DNA from: a virus
Virus record (IMG/VR): IMGVR_UViG_3300031576_000126
Location: 1-42,519 of that record
Strand: one strand, 5' to 3'
Length of the DNA stretch: 42,519 nucleotides
In this document: positions 16,184 to 26,085 of the stretch, piece by piece
How the letters are laid out: every line of letters starts with the position of its first letter
Position numbering within the stretch: position 1 is the first letter of the stretch
Position numbers and translations under genes: made by a program
Notes under the pieces: model-generated
The model's database searches: none
The model's input: the letters and a program-made list of their open reading frames with translations, nothing else
What the model was told of the DNA's origin: nothing

Positions 16184-16879
16184 ATGGCGTTAGCTTTTGA
16201 TGCTACAAGTAATTCTGGGAGCCAATCTGGGGTCTCATCTTTTTCTTGGAGCCATACGTGTACTGGGACTAATTTAGTTCTTATTGTTGGCGTTGGTATG
16301 GAAGATTTGACAGACGCAGATAGGGTTATTTCTTCTATAACATATAATGGTGTTTCGTTGACAAAAATAAGGTCTGACGACGACACAACAAACAATATTA
16401 CAACTGATTTGTGGTATTTGATAAATCCGACTACTGGGGCCAACACCATACTTGTGACAATGAATGCGGGTACAATAAGCACAACTCTTGGCGGAGCGGT
16501 TTCTTTTTCAGGAGCAGACCAGACTTCACCAATTGAGGCAAATACAGGAACTACTGGCACAGCAGACCCAGCTACACTATCAGTAACAACAATAACTGAT
16601 AATGCGTGGGTGCTGGCTACAATATTCTCTTCTACTTTAAATACAATGACTGTCACAGGTGTACAGACTTCAAGGTGGAATGTTGATACTGGATTATTTC
16701 TTGCAGGAGGGGGAACTTTTGGCCCACAATCTCCAGCTGGAAGTGTTTCTATGTCTTGGGATTTTGTCGGTATATTTGCTCAAAGTTGGACAATGTCTGG
16801 GTGCTCAATTAAAGAGTCGTCTGGAGCTCCTCCAGCTGGAATTGTGAAGAGATTAATGGTACTTGGTGTTGGAACTTAA
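16184..16879 (+). CDS. Beta-sandwich virion protein (putative decoration/fibre)
   Basis: 231 aa, almost entirely beta-rich and Ser/Thr/Gly-rich (TGANTILVTMNAGTISTTLG, GAVSFSGADQTSPIEANTG, SVSMSWDFVGIFAQSWTMSG). Proteins of this kind occur in phage tail regions as decoration or fibre modules. It starts directly after the stop of its neighbour (TAAATGG) with no Shine-Dalgarno. No catalytic motif. Confidence 0.6.
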   Translation: MALAFDATSNSGSQSGVSSFSWSHTCTGTNLVLIVGVGMEDLTDADRVISSITYNGVSLTKIRSDDDTTNNITTDLWYLINPTTGANTILVTMNAGTISTTLGGAVSFSGADQTSPIEANTGTTGTADPATLSVTTITDNAWVLATIFSSTLNTMTVTGVQTSRWNVDTGLFLAGGGTFGPQSPAGSVSMSWDFVGIFAQSWTMSGCSIKESSGAPPAGIVKRLMVLGVGT

Positions 16880-16897
16880 ATAACAGTAAAATAAAAC

Positions 16898-18340
16898 ATG
16901 TTAGGAAAACGACAACTTACAATTGATTGGCAAAACTTCATACAGGGAGCTTCAACATCTAACTCTATACAAGACGGTGGGTATTCTCCAGATTCAGATG
17001 GAATGAATTATATAATTGAACCTGGTGTTTTACATCCACAATCGTCTCTTCGTCTTGCTTCTGGGACAGCTCTTTCGAACGAAATAATTGCGTCGTCTGA
17101 AGACCCAGACGTGAGTGGGTCTCTTCGTTTCTTTGTTGATGATTCGGGTCGTTTTTGGAAGCAAGACACTACACCAACAACAGAAATTACTCTTACAGCA
17201 ACAGACGCATCTGCTTCTGCTGCAAGTGGAAATTACGCTATGGGAACAACAGATATGGCGATGTTCCAGGGTGGTATTTATGCTTCTACATCAATAAACA
17301 TAACAAAATTAGATAGCAGTTTAGCGTCTCCAAACCACACATGGGGGAGTGTAGGATTTAGTGCAACCCTTCAAGATAATGTTAGGCATCCACTCCTTGT
17401 TTATGAAAACAATTTATGGGTTGGAGATAAGAGCAATTTACATACTTATGACGGAACAACTTATTCAACAAATGTCCTTGCTCTTGGTTCTACAGATCAA
17501 ATTACTGCTCTTGGAATAGACCCTGGAACAGGAAGAATGTTGGTCGCAACAACAACAAGAACAGACTACTCTGCTCTTGCAAGCGCAAATAATAAAATTC
17601 ACTTGTACGATGGCTTTTCAGTAAAACCCCTTAGAACTTTTTTGGTTGACTCACGGGTAGACGCATTTTTCAATATAGGTGGTGCTGTCTTTGTTTCGTA
17701 CGGAGGAAATATAGGATATTTTAATGGAATAGGAATTGTATTTCTTCGTCGTTTCGATGGTTCTATTTTTTATAAACACCACGTTACGAACGTCGAGTCA
17801 AGTCTTATAATTAAAGACAAGAATAATATTTGGTCATATGGTGAGATTGTCCCAGGAAACAGGGTATGGAATAAAATTATGACAATCGACGAAGGAATTG
17901 AAAGCTCAACAGGAAGTATTACAAATATTGGTTCGTATACACTTGGCATAAGTTACGCAATAACAAACTCTGGTGGTATATATAAAACATTTAACACACG
18001 AGATAGTTCAACAGTAGAGTCGTCTTCTGGAAAAGAATGGTTTACAAATAAGGTATACTTTCCAAGACAATCAATAATTCGTGGTGTAACGCTTGAAACT
18101 GGTGCTGATATGGCACAGAATACGTCATTTGCTACAATATCTTTATACGATGATAAAGACGACGAAACAGTTTTGGGGACATGTAATAACACAGGTGATG
18201 AACAGAATGAAAGAATCTGTAGACTTGGAGACACAGATGTTCTGACATACACGTCACAGTTAAAAATTGCCTTTGCTTCACAAGGTGGAATAGGGGTACG
18301 AAGGTTTATGATAGATTATGATTACAAAGAAGAAATATAG
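16898..18340 (+). CDS. Tail nozzle-like beta-propeller protein (putative)
   Basis: A 480-aa, beta-strand-rich protein with repeated blades (LLVYENNLWVGDKSNLHTYD, RPLRTF-like KPLRTFLVDSRVDAFF, GGAVFVSYGGNIGYFNGIG, VESSLIIKDKNNIWSYGEI). This composition matches the six-bladed propeller of podovirus tail nozzles (the role of P22 gp10 or T7 gp12), which sit below the adaptor. With the adaptor gene upstream and no tape measure or tail tube in the genome, a short tail is implied. Called from fold-like pattern and context, not close similarity. Confidence 0.55.
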   Translation: MLGKRQLTIDWQNFIQGASTSNSIQDGGYSPDSDGMNYIIEPGVLHPQSSLRLASGTALSNEIIASSEDPDVSGSLRFFVDDSGRFWKQDTTPTTEITLTATDASASAASGNYAMGTTDMAMFQGGIYASTSINITKLDSSLASPNHTWGSVGFSATLQDNVRHPLLVYENNLWVGDKSNLHTYDGTTYSTNVLALGSTDQITALGIDPGTGRMLVATTTRTDYSALASANNKIHLYDGFSVKPLRTFLVDSRVDAFFNIGGAVFVSYGGNIGYFNGIGIVFLRRFDGSIFYKHHVTNVESSLIIKDKNNIWSYGEIVPGNRVWNKIMTIDEGIESSTGSITNIGSYTLGISYAITNSGGIYKTFNTRDSSTVESSSGKEWFTNKVYFPRQSIIRGVTLETGADMAQNTSFATISLYDDKDDETVLGTCNNTGDEQNERICRLGDTDVLTYTSQLKIAFASQGGIGVRRFMIDYDYKEEI

Positions 18341-19318
18341 ATGCCTACTGACCCAAAAGATAGTTTAATCCCAGACGCGGTTTCAATGATTAAACAAGAA
18401 ATGAAGTCTCAACATAAGGACTATGTTCAAAGAGACTATCAAAACCTTTCTGATGTTTTTGGAATGATAGAAGTTGTTACTATTGTTCCAACACACACTC
18501 CATTAAACATGTTTGACCAGTTTAAGATACTCGTTGACGATATAGATAACCCATCAGTTAGAAGGCTGTATGTATATAATTACAAGGCACGAGTTTGGGA
18601 TTCCATGTCTTCAGTTGAGTCTTCAGACCAATTGAATACACGATCAATACGAATAAATGGAGTTAATCAGTATGCCTCTATTGCAGACGCGTCACAAACA
18701 GGACTTGATTTAAGTACAAATTTTACAGTAGAAGCATGGGTGCAATTTTCGACATTACCAAGCACTTTTGGAGACTCTTCCATTGTTGCAAAGTGGAACA
18801 ACATGGACACAACACAGCAATCGTATTTAATGCAGGTAGACTCTGCGAATCAGTTACAAATTTTATTTGAGGATAGTGGTGGAAATCAGACAGTAGCCTC
18901 TTTATCATCTGGAATACCTAGTTTAACTACTAATGTGTGGCATCATTATGCTGTTATAGCAAATATTTCTGTTCCGTCTTTTACTTTTATGATAGATGGA
19001 GCTGTGATATATAATGCAGTAACAAACTCAGCCGCGACATCAATAAAAAACTCAACAACTCCAGTAACAGTAGGAGCACGAAACAGTGGAAGTGTTGGTG
19101 TAAATTTTTTACATGGGTTTATAGACGCACCACGAATTTGGAATTTGGCACGAAGTACCGCCGAAATAGCAACAAATTATCAAACATATGTATCGTCAAC
19201 GTCTTCTGGATTGGTTTCTGAGTGGAGATTTGACAGTGATCTTTTGGATTTTACATCAAACAATAACGATTTAACAAATAACGGTAGCTTTACATTTTCT
19301 ACCGACGTTCCATTCTAA
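18341..19318 (+). CDS. LamG/concanavalin-like receptor-binding candidate
   Basis: 325 aa. An N-terminal attachment region (1-95, SMIKQEMKSQHKDYVQRDYQ, probably coiled-coil-like, then a strand region) precedes a LamG_3-type lectin domain (about 100-325): SIRINGVNQYASIADAS, FTVEAWVQFSTLP, WHHYAVIANIS, FLHGFIDAPRIWNLARSTAE, LVSEWRFDSD. LamG domains bind glycans, so this is a likely host-recognition or virion-surface protein. Alternatively it decorates the head. Confidence 0.8.
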   Translation: MPTDPKDSLIPDAVSMIKQEMKSQHKDYVQRDYQNLSDVFGMIEVVTIVPTHTPLNMFDQFKILVDDIDNPSVRRLYVYNYKARVWDSMSSVESSDQLNTRSIRINGVNQYASIADASQTGLDLSTNFTVEAWVQFSTLPSTFGDSSIVAKWNNMDTTQQSYLMQVDSANQLQILFEDSGGNQTVASLSSGIPSLTTNVWHHYAVIANISVPSFTFMIDGAVIYNAVTNSAATSIKNSTTPVTVGARNSGSVGVNFLHGFIDAPRIWNLARSTAEIATNYQTYVSSTSSGLVSEWRFDSDLLDFTSNNNDLTNNGSFTFSTDVPF

Positions 19319-19328
19319 TTAAAATAAT

Positions 19329-20843
19329 ATGCCAACATACACAGTTAAGCAAGGAGATACACTCGGCGACATAGCGTATAGCGTCGGTAGTACAACTAAC
19401 GACCTAGTTTCTCTTAATCCACAATATAAGTCAAATCCAAACCTGATTAAACCAGGTGAGATAATTAACTTACCATATAGTCAGGTTCCAGACACAATAA
19501 ATACTGGGGCTCTTACTTCAGGCGTTCCGTCTTCTGGTAGTACCGCTACTCCGTTAGACATTCAATCACAAATAAACTCAATACAAGGTACGATAAACAC
19601 AATAGCTCCACAGATTTATGCACTTAATCAGCCAAAAACAGCAATAACACCAAGTGGTGCAATTGTTGACGTAGCAACTGGACAGATAATTAAACCAGCA
19701 CCAGAAAGTGCCCCACCTTCGACTCCTACACCGAGCGGAACCGCCTCGTCTCAATTAGTGGCTCAACAGACAGAAGATAGAACTGGGCTATTTGATAAGA
19801 TTATTAACTATTTTACAGGGAACAAGTCCACGGAAACACCACAAGAAATTGTAGAAAGAATATTACCAAAAGAAGACCCACGTATATCACAGATAGATAT
19901 AGACCTTGCAAACCTTGAAACCGCATACCAAACAGGACTTGACGATCTTGCACAAAAAGGTGAGACTCTTACTTTTGTTCGTGGACAGCAAGAGAAATTT
20001 CAACGGCAGTATGAACTTAAAAGACAAAATCTTCTTCTTAAAAGAGATGCTTACACAGGAGCTTACGATAGGGCTCTCCAAAGGGGACGACTTATTTTAG
20101 ACTTGGAACTTGAACAAAGAAAAGAAGAAAGAGAAGACAAGAAATTTGCTATAGACATTATGTTGGCACAAGCTGACGCAGAAGAAGCTGTATTCTTAAC
20201 AAGACTCAGAGCTCAATTAGACGCTGAGGCTGAGAATGATAGACTTACGTACCAGAGTAAGATTGATGAACAGAATGAGATACAAGAAATCATTTCAAAG
20301 AATCAAGAAGCCTTCGGCTCATTCTTCGGTGGGGGCGGAACTGTTCCAAAAACTACAGACGAAGCTCTCCGTATTGCAAGTAAATATAATGAACCAATAC
20401 TCAAAGACGAAAGAGCTTTAGAAACTGCAAAATCAAACGCAACAATAGCAAATCTTAATAAGAGTGGTGGAGTAAGTATTAGTGGATTCGAGTATGATAA
20501 ATCTGATATAGATAAGGTTGCAATAACACTAAATATTCCACAAGGTAATGTTCCTGGAATTGGTGCCCCTGGTATAAACTATGTTCTTTCTGGGTTCTAT
20601 AATAATTCTATAAAGGAAATAGAAAATTCAAAAGAGTCTGGATATGATAAAGCAGACATACTTTCTGATATAAATACAGATAACACAATTCCCGATACAA
20701 TTAAGACACAGCTTATCAAATACGTTAATAACTCGATGCCAGATATACCAGAAGAAGAAGTTCCTGTTGCGGATATACCAGAAGAACAGAAGAAGGGTTT
20801 TTGGGAAAAAATATTAGGTAGCTTTTATGAGCCAGGACAATAA
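19329..20843 (+). CDS. LysM-domain virion protein with long coiled coil
   Basis: 504 aa. Residues 1-50 are a LysM domain (YTVKQGDTLGDIAYSVGS, NPNLIKPGEIINLP), which binds N-acetylglucosamine-containing peptidoglycan. A Pro/Thr/Ser-rich linker follows, then a highly charged coiled coil (about 190-330, LDLELEQRKEEREDKKFAID). The C-terminus ends in EEEVPVADIPEEQKKG. There is no signal peptide and it sits beside the ejection-protein gene, so it is probably a virion protein that engages the cell wall at infection. Its stop overlaps the next ATG by one base. Confidence 0.8.
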   Translation: MPTYTVKQGDTLGDIAYSVGSTTNDLVSLNPQYKSNPNLIKPGEIINLPYSQVPDTINTGALTSGVPSSGSTATPLDIQSQINSIQGTINTIAPQIYALNQPKTAITPSGAIVDVATGQIIKPAPESAPPSTPTPSGTASSQLVAQQTEDRTGLFDKIINYFTGNKSTETPQEIVERILPKEDPRISQIDIDLANLETAYQTGLDDLAQKGETLTFVRGQQEKFQRQYELKRQNLLLKRDAYTGAYDRALQRGRLILDLELEQRKEEREDKKFAIDIMLAQADAEEAVFLTRLRAQLDAEAENDRLTYQSKIDEQNEIQEIISKNQEAFGSFFGGGGTVPKTTDEALRIASKYNEPILKDERALETAKSNATIANLNKSGGVSISGFEYDKSDIDKVAITLNIPQGNVPGIGAPGINYVLSGFYNNSIKEIENSKESGYDKADILSDINTDNTIPDTIKTQLIKYVNNSMPDIPEEEVPVADIPEEQKKGFWEKILGSFYEPGQ

Positions 20844-23695
20844 TGGGACGATTTGGAATCCCAGAACAAAAGAGAAGTAAATACGGTGTTCCTGAGTGGC
20901 CGTCATTCTTTGATGTTCTCGGTGATACGTACGAAGACACTGTTAAAAAAATGAGTGATTTTTCAACTGGTTTTGTCCAGTCTTTTGCTCGTAGTTTTGG
21001 TATTGGTGCTCAAGTTCTCCACGATAGAAGTCTTGGTGCAGAATTTAAACCACAAGGAAAATTTCAAAAAGAACTGTTCGGAACAGACAAACCATTTGGA
21101 ATAAAATCCACAGGGAAAGATACCAGGATTGCATTTGGTGGGGATGAAAAAAAAGATAGAAAATTCTTTGACCCAGCTTTGGGGTTACTCCTTGTTGCTT
21201 CTGATATTGTTCCTCTAGGTGGGCCAAAGAAGGTGTTTCTTGGAAAAGCACTACAAGTAACAGATGTAAAAACAGGAAAAGTAATTTTAAAGTCTATTCT
21301 CGAGTCTGATTTTGAAAAACTTAAAACTATTATCGATAAAGGGGAAGATGTTATTGATGGTCTTAACTATAAAATAGTTGACGCAACGAAAGATAACCTG
21401 AAAGCAACAGGGCAGACACTACAAGGTATCGCAAAAATGGGAGATGTTCCTGTTAAAGCTGGTAACATACGTCTTGATAAGTTTGTCCTACCTGTTGAGT
21501 CTATTCATGATATGGCTAGAATAGTTAAAGAAAACGATGATTTTATAAAACAAAGGCGTGGAGTACAGTCATTTGAAGATACTATAGCTTTGTCTGACGA
21601 CATACCCTTTGCTCCAAAATTAAAACCTGGTTCTATATTAAACGCTGAAGAACAAATATCTCTTGGGAGACAAGTTGCAACATCAAAAGACAGACTTGAT
21701 GAATTAAGTAAATTAATAAAATCTGGACAAAATACAGATTTAGATTTACTCCTTTTCGAAAGACTTAGACAGGAACAAGCCGCCCTTTTGGGTATGTATT
21801 ATGGTGTTCTTACTGAAACAGCCAGAGCATTAAATGCTTCTAAGATTTTAAAAAGGGCAGATAAGTTTAACGACCCAGCTCTTATAAAAAAAGCTCTTGA
21901 TTTATCTGGCGGTAGAGAAAAAGTAGAAAAGATAGCGTTACTTTTATCTTCTTTTGATTCTGCTGATGTTCTTGGTAAGTATAAGTTTTTGAAATCACTA
22001 AATAAACCAAAAGCTACGGATTGGGCTTCGTGGTATTGGTATACAAACTTACTCTCTGGGCCGAAGACTCAACTCAGAAACATTGGTGGCTCATTGTCAA
22101 ATATAACTTTTGGAGTTGCGGCTCGACCGTTTGCGGCAGGATCAGATGCTTTCAGGTCTTTCCTTTCTGGTTCAGACAGAACTGTTTTTCTTGGTGAGTC
22201 TCCAAACCAAATCTACGGATTATTTGCTGGTATTAGGCCTGGATTTACGAAAGCAAAATACCTTCTAAAGAACGGCTTTACGATGGATGATGTTGCTTCT
22301 TTAGATTTTAGACCCCCAGAGGTTGCTGGTGGAATATGGACGAACCTTGTCGGGAGAAGTCTTGAAGCTACTGACACATTCTTTAGGTCTATATCAACTT
22401 CCGCAGAATTACATTCAAGGGGGTATACAGCTGGAAGACTTGCTCAAAAACAAGGAGATGAGTTGCATGACTTTATCCGTCGGTATATTTCAGACCCACC
22501 AGTTAAAGATATGGAAGAAATCGCCAACATGGGAAAGCGTGATGTTTTTAGAAATACACCAGGGCCAATTGTTTCTGCTTTAGTTAAAGCTAAAAGTGAT
22601 ATTGAGTTTTTTCACAATGGTAAAACGTACAAAGTATTCAACCCTATAAAACTTGTTACTCCTTTTATAACAACACCAGCGAATATAATGAAGTCATCTT
22701 TAGAGGCTTCCCCAGTTGGGTTTGTAACAGCTGTTACAAAAAAGACATCACGAGAAACATCTTTAACATTAGGGAAAGCAGCATTAGGAACTACGTTGTT
22801 AACCCCTCTTTCTCTTCTTGCTGCTGAGGGTAGGATATCTGGTTCTGGGCCACGAGATAGGGAAGTAAGAGACCTTTTATATTCAACAGGATGGAGGCCA
22901 AATTCAATTAAGATAGGAGATAAGTGGTATGGGTATAATAACTTCCAGCCACTTGCATTACCTTTATCTGTAATCGCAAATACATTCGAAGCGTATATGT
23001 ACGACGGAGACGAAGAAGGTGTCTCAATACCAGAAATACTTACAAAAACTATAGACAGCGTTCTCCAACAAAGTTATCTTTCTGGTCTTTCATCAATCTT
23101 GGAAGCAATAAACAATCCTGAAAGTTATGGTGAAGCATGGGCTGAAAGATTTCTAACAACACTTAGACCACTCTCTTCTCTTCAAAGTCAATTAGCTAGA
23201 GCGGTAGATGAAACAGTAAGAGCTCCAGATACAGTAAAAGAGGCTTTTAAATCTCAAACACCAGGACTATCTGACGATATTCGCCCACGGAGAACAGCAT
23301 TAGGAGAGGAATCTTCTCGAGACACAGGATTACCAGAAGCTATTGAATTTTTGTCAAACTTTTTATCTCCTGTAGACATTTCAAAATCAAAGGACTCTGA
23401 GTTGTCTAACGAGTTATTACGGCTTCGTGATGTTGTACAGGTTGGATTCCCAAGTAAAACAATAACGATTGGTAAAAATAAAGTTAGATTAGACCCAGAC
23501 GAGTATGATTTTCTATTAAAAATAGCTGGGGAAAGTACAAAAAAAATACTTGATAGGGCCGTAGAGAGTCCTCGGTGGGATAAAAAACCAGATAGTGTTA
23601 AGGCTGAATTCATAAAGAGAATTGTCGAGGAACAAAGAGCTGTTGCAAAAAAGAAACTATTACGAGAATTTCCACATTTAAGAAATGCCAGATAA
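20843..23695 (+). CDS. Large internal virion/ejection protein
   Basis: The largest protein of the genome, 950 aa, mostly helical. A central segment, ETARALNASKIL (about 331-342) and the hydrophobic WYWYTNLLSGPKTQLRN (about 398-414), matches what I know from large podoviral internal proteins (large polyvalent/ejection protein type). The C-terminal third contains helices with hydrophobic patches (ALGTTLLTPLSLLAAEG). Such proteins are packed in the capsid and leave with the DNA to form a channel through the envelope. There is no lytic motif, so wall-binding probably falls to the LysM neighbour. Confidence 0.75.
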   Translation: MGRFGIPEQKRSKYGVPEWPSFFDVLGDTYEDTVKKMSDFSTGFVQSFARSFGIGAQVLHDRSLGAEFKPQGKFQKELFGTDKPFGIKSTGKDTRIAFGGDEKKDRKFFDPALGLLLVASDIVPLGGPKKVFLGKALQVTDVKTGKVILKSILESDFEKLKTIIDKGEDVIDGLNYKIVDATKDNLKATGQTLQGIAKMGDVPVKAGNIRLDKFVLPVESIHDMARIVKENDDFIKQRRGVQSFEDTIALSDDIPFAPKLKPGSILNAEEQISLGRQVATSKDRLDELSKLIKSGQNTDLDLLLFERLRQEQAALLGMYYGVLTETARALNASKILKRADKFNDPALIKKALDLSGGREKVEKIALLLSSFDSADVLGKYKFLKSLNKPKATDWASWYWYTNLLSGPKTQLRNIGGSLSNITFGVAARPFAAGSDAFRSFLSGSDRTVFLGESPNQIYGLFAGIRPGFTKAKYLLKNGFTMDDVASLDFRPPEVAGGIWTNLVGRSLEATDTFFRSISTSAELHSRGYTAGRLAQKQGDELHDFIRRYISDPPVKDMEEIANMGKRDVFRNTPGPIVSALVKAKSDIEFFHNGKTYKVFNPIKLVTPFITTPANIMKSSLEASPVGFVTAVTKKTSRETSLTLGKAALGTTLLTPLSLLAAEGRISGSGPRDREVRDLLYSTGWRPNSIKIGDKWYGYNNFQPLALPLSVIANTFEAYMYDGDEEGVSIPEILTKTIDSVLQQSYLSGLSSILEAINNPESYGEAWAERFLTTLRPLSSLQSQLARAVDETVRAPDTVKEAFKSQTPGLSDDIRPRRTALGEESSRDTGLPEAIEFLSNFLSPVDISKSKDSELSNELLRLRDVVQVGFPSKTITIGKNKVRLDPDEYDFLLKIAGESTKKILDRAVESPRWDKKPDSVKAEFIKRIVEEQRAVAKKKLLREFPHLRNAR

Positions 23696-24008
23696 ATGGG
23701 TAAGAATTAAATCAGGCGATGAACGAGACTCTGCGTCATTTGACCAGACACTTCGTCTAAAGAAAGTAGCTCCATATGGATGGAGTGGTTCCTCTGCTTT
23801 TCAGTTAAGAGTTAATTCCTCTGGAGAACTTATAATAAGTTCTGGTGCTGGAATACCAACGTGGGATTACGCTTCTCTAACCGAAGCCGCAACTACAGAT
23901 ACATGGGTATTTAAAACAGGCGGTTCTGGTGGCACAACAGTAAAGACTATTGTAATTACATATACAAGTTCTTCTAAAGCGACGATAAGTAACATAACTT
24001 CAACATGA
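23685..24008 (+). CDS. Small virion-associated hypothetical protein
   Basis: 107 aa, beta-rich (RVNSSGELIISSGAGIPTWD, TDTWVFKTGGSGGTTVKTIV). It overlaps the ejection-protein gene by 11 bases and the fibre gene by four (ATGA), so it belongs to the tail operon. The Gly/Thr-rich C-terminal strand pair suggests a small fibre-associated protein. No family recognised with certainty. Confidence 0.6.
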   Translation: MPDKWVRIKSGDERDSASFDQTLRLKKVAPYGWSGSSAFQLRVNSSGELIISSGAGIPTWDYASLTEAATTDTWVFKTGGSGGTTVKTIVITYTSSSKATISNITST

Positions 24009-25525
24009 GTACAAAGCTAATATTTAATCCCATTTCTGGTTTGTTTGACTCTGTTCAAAATCTTCAGAAGGTTACAGAAAATATTCTTCCTGGAACAGAC
24101 AACACACACACACTCGGCTCTGCATCTTTACGGTGGAGTTCTTTGTCTGTCGGTAATATGACATTAAGCGGCGATTCAATCTCTGATACAGGTGGACTTT
24201 CTATTTATGGAAATGTTGGGGTTACTATAGATAGTGCTTCGTTTATTGACCTCCTTCCTTCTATTACTGATATGAACGGAACAACTCTAATATATTTTCT
24301 TCCGACAATGACTGTTTCAGGTACGAATAGATTTATTAGTGTATCTCCAACAGTAACATTTGATGGATTTATTACCACAGTAACAGTTCTTGATAGTGCT
24401 GGAACTTATGAAAATATAGCTGCTGTTGGGGCGACATGGACAATGTTCTCTGGAAATCCTAGAGTCTTCTCTCAAACTTCTGCTATACCACCAGCTTCGG
24501 GCCCGACTATCTTCTCTGCTATTGGGGAATTTGCTTCTGCTGGAACTGTAAATGTGGGGGCAATCGGAACACTTACTGGATATTCGTATACTTCTAGGGT
24601 AGACGCTGAAGACACTTCGACAATGGGGGTTACAAATATGAATGCCTTTACAGCAGCTCCGACATTCGCTAAATCTGCTGGGGCGACATTAACAGTAACA
24701 ACCGCACGGGGATTATTACTATCAAACCCAGGACTTTCAGGAACTCCGACAATAACGAATTATGTTGGGGTTGATATTGTAGACCTAACACGAGGAACAA
24801 ACATCTTTGGTATTAGGTCTGTGATGAATTCTGCTGCTAGTAAGTATTTTCTTAGAGCAACAGGAACAGCACAAAGCACACATAGGGGAAATTTCATACT
24901 CGATGGAGATAATATCTACATGGGATTGGGCGGTGCTTCAACTTCTGGTGGTACACCTGATGTTACAATGCAGTATGATGGAACAAACTTTCTCGTAAAT
25001 CCGCAAGCTACAGGAACAGGAAATTTTAGACTTACGGCTGGTGCTTTTGACTTTGGTACAACAGGCGGAAGAATTTCTGCCGCAACAGGCGTATTTACTC
25101 TCGCCTCGTTTGGGAATACGAATAATGAAGACCTCACTATTAATCTTGAGGGAACAGCGAATAGAGTTGATTTTGGAACAACAAGCGGTGTTACTGAACT
25201 TTTCATAAACCTTGCAAAATTAAGGACAAACTCTGAACTTGAAATTGATGGTGCGTTAAACCACGATGGTACAACTGTGGGGTTCTATGGAAAGACACCT
25301 GTTACTATTGGAGCGGCTCTTACCACACAACTAACAAGTATTACACACACAGCCGCAGGAACACCTGATTTTGCTATACAAGACCTCACGAATGTTGCCC
25401 CATTTGGGTTTGCAACAAAAGATGAAGGAAATACTGTTTTAGCTGTCATACTAAATTTACAAAGTAGAGTGGCAGAATTAGAAGCTCGATTGGGGTCTGC
25501 AACTGGTGTAGGATTATTCACTTAA
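24005..25525 (+). CDS. Tail fibre/spike protein
   Basis: 506 aa, Gly/Thr/Ala-rich and beta-structured. The start STKLIFNPISGLFDSVQN is a particle-binding type of N-terminus; LGSASLRWSSLSVGN is a repeated-strand unit often found in phage fibres; the C-terminus ends with a short coiled coil (AVILNLQSRVAELEARLGSA), a typical trimerisation element. No endosialidase-chaperone or hydrolase motif is visible. It probably mediates receptor contact. After it, 25526-25604 has only a short AATGCTAGAA near-repeat. Confidence 0.75.
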   Translation: MSTKLIFNPISGLFDSVQNLQKVTENILPGTDNTHTLGSASLRWSSLSVGNMTLSGDSISDTGGLSIYGNVGVTIDSASFIDLLPSITDMNGTTLIYFLPTMTVSGTNRFISVSPTVTFDGFITTVTVLDSAGTYENIAAVGATWTMFSGNPRVFSQTSAIPPASGPTIFSAIGEFASAGTVNVGAIGTLTGYSYTSRVDAEDTSTMGVTNMNAFTAAPTFAKSAGATLTVTTARGLLLSNPGLSGTPTITNYVGVDIVDLTRGTNIFGIRSVMNSAASKYFLRATGTAQSTHRGNFILDGDNIYMGLGGASTSGGTPDVTMQYDGTNFLVNPQATGTGNFRLTAGAFDFGTTGGRISAATGVFTLASFGNTNNEDLTINLEGTANRVDFGTTSGVTELFINLAKLRTNSELEIDGALNHDGTTVGFYGKTPVTIGAALTTQLTSITHTAAGTPDFAIQDLTNVAPFGFATKDEGNTVLAVILNLQSRVAELEARLGSATGVGLFT

Positions 25526-25604
25526 TGCTAGAATAATGCTAGAACAGTGATAAGGTTTAAATAAATTAAAACGAATCTATTATTAAAAGTTTTAAATTAA
25601 AAAA

Positions 25605-25859
25605 ATGCAAGTACAAACAAAACAAAAAGTTACGTACGAGAAAATAGATGGTCTTTGGTTTCAAATTACTACAGCGTATGCAAAGAACATAAAGACCGAA
25701 GAAATGGTTCCCGTCGCCAGACAAAGGCAAGAGTTACCAGAAGTTACAAAAGAACAAATACTCCAGGGGCTTACCCAGCAAAAAGCACTCATTGATGTTA
25801 AGGCACTTGAACAAAAAAATGAAGTGGACGATACCATAAAAGACATACAAGGAAAATAA
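25605..25859 (+). CDS. Small hypothetical protein downstream of the fibre
   Basis: 84 aa, starts QVQTKQKVTYEKIDGLWFQI and ends in a charged helix (KALEQKNEVDDTIKDIQGK). Position between the fibre and the lysis genes suits a fibre-assembly accessory, but no family is recognised. It ends one base before the holin-like gene (TAATATGG). Confidence 0.65.
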   Translation: MQVQTKQKVTYEKIDGLWFQITTAYAKNIKTEEMVPVARQRQELPEVTKEQILQGLTQQKALIDVKALEQKNEVDDTIKDIQGK

Positions 25860-25860
25860 T

Positions 25861-26085
25861 ATGGAAGCAGATTTATTAAAAACATTAGCTGATCTTGGTG
25901 GTGCTGGTGTAAGTATTATTATGGCAGTAATATTTATTAAGTACATTCAAGGAAGAGACAAGGCTTCTGAATTAAAAGATAAAGAGTGGCAAATGATTAT
26001 GGGAAACCATATGAGTGAAGAAATAAAGGCTTTTACAGCCCTTACAGAAAAGATTAATGATTTAAGAGAAGACATTAAAAAATGA
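25861..26085 (+). CDS. Holin-like protein (one membrane helix)
   Basis: 74 aa: a short polar N-terminus, one transmembrane helix (GGAGVSIIMAVIFIKYI, about 13-29), then a charged helical tail (KEWQMIMGNHMSEEIKAFTA, KINDLREDIKK). This resembles BhlA/UviB-type phage holins. It overlaps the M23 endolysin gene by four bases (ATGA), the classical holin-endolysin pairing. It would permit the lytic enzyme to reach the wall. Confidence 0.7.
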   Translation: MEADLLKTLADLGGAGVSIIMAVIFIKYIQGRDKASELKDKEWQMIMGNHMSEEIKAFTALTEKINDLREDIKK

